Positions 61,262 to 64,000 of a stretch of 64,000 nucleotides of DNA are shown one piece after another. Within the stretch, counting starts at the first letter, position 1; every line of letters begins with the position of its first letter. The notes under the pieces were generated by a model. The model searched no databases and was not told the origin of the DNA. It saw only the letters and a list, made by a program, of their open reading frames with translations. The DNA comes from Clostridioides difficile_A (GTDB lineage: Bacteria; Bacillota; Clostridia; Peptostreptococcales; Peptostreptococcaceae): NCBI GenBank assembly GCA_945909635.1, contig OX246690.1, forward strand, positions 620,001 through 684,000, given 5' to 3'. The position numbers and the translations under genes are program-made.

Positions 61262-61726
61262 CTATTTATACCTCATAACAAAAAATTCTCCATCCCCTAA
61301 ATACGTTTTTTGTATCTTAGTCTCAACTATTTTAAATCCTTGGGACTCATAACATTTTACAGCTCTCTTATTCCAGGTTCTTACTTCTAATACAACAGGT
61401 TTAGTACTATATTTATTTCTACATTCTTCTAAGCTTAAACTAATTATTTCTTTACCAATTCCCATTCCACAATAATCTGGTTTTATACCAATACCAAAGT
61501 ATACAGAGCTTCCTTTATCTAATAAGTTTATAAAACCTATCAATTCTTTATTGTCATCTATAAAACTTATAAAATTTTTTCTCTTATCTTCTTTTGCTAG
61601 TGATAAATTATTCTTTTTAATCTCATTCCATGAAGGCAGATTGTATATTGAATATTCCCCCTCATATTTCCAATTAGTAATTTCTATAACATGTTCTTCT
61701 GTAAATATAACTTTATTTAGTTTCAT
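61262..61726 (-). CDS. GNAT family N-acetyltransferase
   Basis: This 154-residue protein has the acetyl-CoA loop GIGIKPDYCGMGIGKEII (about 78-95) and the C-terminal motif VLEVRTWNKRAVKCYESQGF (about 112-131). It looks like a RimI/YjcK-type enzyme. ATG 61726 is chosen with AGGAG six bases upstream; an in-frame ATG 18 bases earlier overlaps it. Substrate unknown. Confidence 0.88.
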   Translation of the reverse strand: MKLNKVIFTEEHVIEITNWKYEGEYSIYNLPSWNEIKKNNLSLAKEDKRKNFISFIDDNKELIGFINLLDKGSSVYFGIGIKPDYCGMGIGKEIISLSLEECRNKYSTKPVVLEVRTWNKRAVKCYESQGFKIVETKIQKTYLGDGEFFVMRYK

Positions 61727-62015
61727 ATATTCTCCTAATTTCAAATCAAATTTTAATATTTATGTATCTATTTTTCTTCTGTATGCATACTTAAAGTAGA
61801 GTATAATCATAATGTATAAGTTTTTATTATAAAAAATTTTCATTAGAAAATCAAATAAAAGTATTAAAATTAGCAAAGACTTATTTAATAAAATAAAAGT
61901 ATCTTGGGCGAGTACCAAAATACATATCAATCAAATATAAAACTCATAAATATAAAACTCATGCAGTATAAAATTTAAAATATATTAATGATAATATAAA
62001 CATATTAAAAATCTA

Positions 62016-62055
62016 AATAAAAAATTTTAAATTTAAAATTTTTTATTTTTTATTT
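62016..62055. promoter_or_regulatory. AT-only palindromic block upstream of gntR
   Basis: AAAAAATTTTAAATTTAAAA and the following ATTTTTTATTTT form an inverted block near 62017-62049. The same sequence occurs twice at 62925-62975. It may be the GntR operator. The AT bias makes chance more likely than usual. The rest of 61727-62210 is empty. Confidence 0.4.
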
Positions 62056-62210
62056 ATTGCGGAAAGAATAAAAAGATGCTATACTTTTTGTAACATATTA
62101 TTCCAATTATTAAGACATAATAAGCTTTTATAGTGTAATTTGTCTAATACTATTTTAGAAATTATGTTTTTATTATAATATGGCAAAAGAATAGAAATAA
62201 GGTGATAGTA

Positions 62211-62861
62211 GTGAAAGTAAAATCAAATTTAGATGAAATTTTATATCATAAGATTATTGAAAGTCTTATTCGTGGTGAATACTCTGTAGGTCAAAAAATC
62301 TTACTAAATGACCTTTGTGAAAAATTTGAAGTAAGCAGAACACCAGTAGTACAAGCAGTAAAAATGTTAAATAAAGATGGTGTGCTTACTATTATGACAA
62401 ATGGAAAAGTGTATGTACCAGAGTATGAATACGATATGGTAAAGCAAGTTTGTGAAACAAGAACACTGATTGAAACATATGCCTTAGAAAAAATGATGCA
62501 AGAGGAAGAAGAAGTATTTCAACAAAAGCTAGAAGTGATAAAAAGATATTCGGCTAAATGTGAAGAGTTCTATAAACAAGAAAAATCTGTAGAACTTGCA
62601 TTGACAGATTTAAAATTACATAAGGCTATTGTTGAAGGTGCTAATAATGAGATTTTAAATGATGTATATGTTGGTATACAAGGAAGATTTGTAGTAGTTA
62701 ATTATCTGATACGACCATTAAAAAATCGTAATTATGAGGGAACAGTGCAAGACCATTTTGAAATATTGAAGTTTATTGAAAGCAGAGATACAAAAAAAGC
62801 AGTGGAGAAATTAAGAAGTCATATTCAAGGAACTATTAAACGCTTTTGTGAAGATGAATAA
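62211..62861 (+). CDS. GntR family regulator, FadR-type (FCD domain)
   Basis: A 216-residue regulator. The winged helix spans GEYSVGQKILLNDLCEKFEV and SRTPVVQAVKMLNKDGVLTI (about 22-62). The FCD ligand domain follows with ETRTLIETYALEKM, DLKLHKAIVEGANNEIL and QDHFEILKFIESRD; His and Asp placement fits the metal-binding FCD subtype. GTG 62211 is chosen since AAGGTGAT lies five bases upstream; GTG 62202 is inside it. It precedes an S9 peptidase, a probable target. Confidence 0.88.
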   Translation: MKVKSNLDEILYHKIIESLIRGEYSVGQKILLNDLCEKFEVSRTPVVQAVKMLNKDGVLTIMTNGKVYVPEYEYDMVKQVCETRTLIETYALEKMMQEEEEVFQQKLEVIKRYSAKCEEFYKQEKSVELALTDLKLHKAIVEGANNEILNDVYVGIQGRFVVVNYLIRPLKNRNYEGTVQDHFEILKFIESRDTKKAVEKLRSHIQGTIKRFCEDE

Positions 62862-62887
62862 TGTACTTAGAGATTTCTATATATTAC

Positions 62888-62907
62888 AGGAAGCCATAAG
62901 GCTTCCT
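62888..62907 (+). terminator. hairpin after gntR-type gene
   Basis: AGGAAGCC and GGCTTCCT form a perfect 8-base stem around ATAA. The tail is A-rich, not T-rich, so termination efficiency is doubtful. Confidence 0.5.
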
Positions 62908-62924
62908 AAAAAAATAGCCTTTAT

Positions 62925-62975
62925 AAAATTTTTTATTTTAAATTTAAAATTTTTTATTTTAAATTTAAAATAAAA
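62925..62975. repeat. 21-bp AT-only direct repeat, two copies
   Basis: AATTTTTTATTTTAAATTTA and one more A repeat twice in tandem (about 62928-62969), directly upstream of the S9 peptidase gene. The block also matches the palindromic block before gntR at 62016-62055. Confidence 0.6.
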
Positions 62976-62997
62976 AATGAAAGAGGTGGTAGAGAGT

Positions 62998-64000
62998 TTG
63001 AATAAAATTATTACAGAAAGGATAGAAAAGACTATGAAGAAGCTATTTACAAATGAAACATTTTTGGAATATCAATTTGTGAGTGATTGCCAGTTATCGC
63101 CAGATGGAGGATATACAGCATTCGTTGTAAAAAAAGCAGATATCAAAGAGAATAATTACACAAGCCAAATTTATGTATTAGACAATAAGAGTGGTGAACT
63201 AAAACAATTAACATCTATAAACTCTGTAGGAGCATATGCTTGGGAAGATGAAAATACTATTTTATTTCCTGCTTTGAGAAATGAAAAAGTAAAAGAAGCT
63301 ATCAAAAACGGTAAGCAATGTATGAGTTATTATGCTTTATCTTTACATGGTGGAGAAGCAAAGGAACTTTTTACCTTACCCATTAAAGGTAGTAAATTAA
63401 ACCCTATAGGAAAAGGTTTGTACGCAGTTATTGACTCTTATGATAATGATAGACCTGTCGTAGAAGGATTGTCAGAAGAAGAGAAGCAGAAAAAAATAAA
63501 TGCTTATAACAATAGACACTATGAGCACTTCAAAGAAATTCCTTATGCTGTTAATGGTGAAGGATATATTAGTAGAAAAAGAAAGCGTCTATACGTATAC
63601 AACAGTAACACTAAAGATTTGAAATCAATCACAGCACCTATGTTTAATGTTGTAGGTATAAAAATAAATGATGGCAAAATCTTATATGTGGGTCAAGAAT
63701 TTGAAGATGTAAAAGGTTTAAAGAATGGTGTTTATGTATTTGATACAAATACTGATGAGAATGTTTGTATCTTAGAAAAAGATAAGTATATTGTAAAAGG
63801 TTTTGAATTATACAAAAATCAAGCAGTACTAAATTTGACTGATGCTTTATCTTATGGGAATGGAGAAAATGGAGATTTTTATACAGTAAATATTGATACA
63901 AAAGAAATGAAGTTACTTTCAAAACATCAGCATCATTGTATTGGAAACACAGTAACATCTGATGTTAAAATGGGTGCTGGTCAGACAAGCAAGGTAGATG
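62998..64000 (+). CDS. prolyl oligopeptidase family (S9) protein, N-terminal part
   Basis: The frame is open to the window end and gives about 334 residues of the beta-propeller domain of an S9 peptidase: FVSDCQLSPDGGYTAFVVKK, QIYVLDNKSGELKQLTS, YAWEDENTILFPALRN. The alpha/beta-hydrolase domain with the Ser-Asp-His triad is beyond the edge. TTG 62998 has AGAGGTGG eight bases upstream; ATG 63034 (AAAGGATAG 10 bases upstream) gives the more usual start KKLFTNETFLEYQF and is equally possible. A GntR-type regulator gene precedes it, with shared AT-palindromes. Confidence 0.88.
   Translation, partial: MNKIITERIEKTMKKLFTNETFLEYQFVSDCQLSPDGGYTAFVVKKADIKENNYTSQIYVLDNKSGELKQLTSINSVGAYAWEDENTILFPALRNEKVKEAIKNGKQCMSYYALSLHGGEAKELFTLPIKGSKLNPIGKGLYAVIDSYDNDRPVVEGLSEEEKQKKINAYNNRHYEHFKEIPYAVNGEGYISRKRKRLYVYNSNTKDLKSITAPMFNVVGIKINDGKILYVGQEFEDVKGLKNGVYVFDTNTDENVCILEKDKYIVKGFELYKNQAVLNLTDALSYGNGENGDFYTVNIDTKEMKLLSKHQHHCIGNTVTSDVKMGAGQTSKVD

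Noticed and set aside
63644..63958. Minus-strand 104-codon frame at the right edge
   Set aside because: Antisense to the S9 peptidase gene, with His/Leu/Tyr-rich composition and no ribosome site.
1..64000. tRNA, rRNA, riboswitch or T-box elements
   Set aside because: No cloverleaf with CCA-proximal pattern, no conserved riboswitch core and no T-box sequence was recognised in the gaps on reading; a covariance scan would be decisive.

Overview
The window is AT-rich, densely coding low-GC Gram-positive chromosome with strong AGGAGG-type ribosome sites, several TTG/GTG starts and rho-independent terminators. Gene content (CotJA/CotJB/CotJC spore coat operon, Hcp/Ric/hemerythrin nitrosative-stress cluster, many TetR/MerR/HxlR/PadR regulators, LytTR two-component system, DUF1659/DUF2922/YvrJ trio) points to an anaerobic spore-forming clostridium, most probably Clostridioides difficile or a close Peptostreptococcaceae relative. 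No rRNA, tRNA, CRISPR array or intact insertion sequence was seen.

Layout. 1-1281: 5' part of a heavy-metal P-type ATPase and a DUF6110 protein (minus). 1.8-6.6 kb: nitroreductase with divergent TetR, a TetR/FMN-binding pair with a perfect operator, a VOC protein, a small gene graveyard and a DUF3788 protein. 7.1-9.0 kb: an IbrA/IbrB-like pair (PAPS-reductase-fold protein plus ParB-like protein), followed by a 50-bp x 5 repeat array. 9.9-11.0 kb: cotJABC. 11.2-12.8 kb: HxlR regulator translationally coupled to a stand-alone FabF. 13-20 kb: ClC transporter, YoaP-type acetyltransferase, M56 peptidase, GrpB protein, BlaI/BlaR1 pair. 20-26.7 kb: two SnoaL-like proteins, an MFS and an SSS transporter and a LacI regulator, apparently a substrate uptake/processing cluster of unknown substrate. 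27.1-32.4 kb (minus): ABC transporter (ATPase plus FtsX permease) with LytTR response regulator and GHKL kinase. 32.9-37.3 kb (minus): small membrane protein, TetR, MerR-GyrI, CPBP protein with altered catalytic motifs, LytTR regulator with four 21-bp phased repeats, and the YvrJ/DUF2922/DUF1659 trio. 37.9-42.4 kb: an isolated phage-like replication module (two Mor-like regulators, a Phg_2220_C initiator, a DnaB-type helicase) with an iteron-like array between initiator and helicase and a second degenerate array behind it. 42.5-44.4 kb: ferredoxin, NapH-like membrane protein and a Crp/Fnr regulator. 44.8-50.9 kb: MATE pump with divergent PadR, AlkC-like DNA glycosylase, SPL-type radical SAM protein, GNAT, methyltransferase. 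51.2-56.8 kb: Hcp-cupin, Ric, DUF1858-unknown-hemerythrin and an HcpR-like Crp/Fnr regulator, a coherent NO/nitrosative stress group with FNR-geometry palindromes. 57.4-64 kb: interrupted small ORF, DUF3841, membrane protein plus XRE regulator, small membrane protein, TetR remnant, lipoprotein, GNAT, GntR and the 5' part of an S9 peptidase.

Main themes: regulators sit beside their likely targets with visible palindromes (TetR x2, HxlR, BlaI, PadR, MerR, LytTR, LacI, Crp/Fnr); many intergenic spaces carry degenerate tandem repeats with no spacers; and a family of look-alike terminators sharing TCAAAATGA-like loops recurs. All function calls are by reading the sequence; no database search was run.
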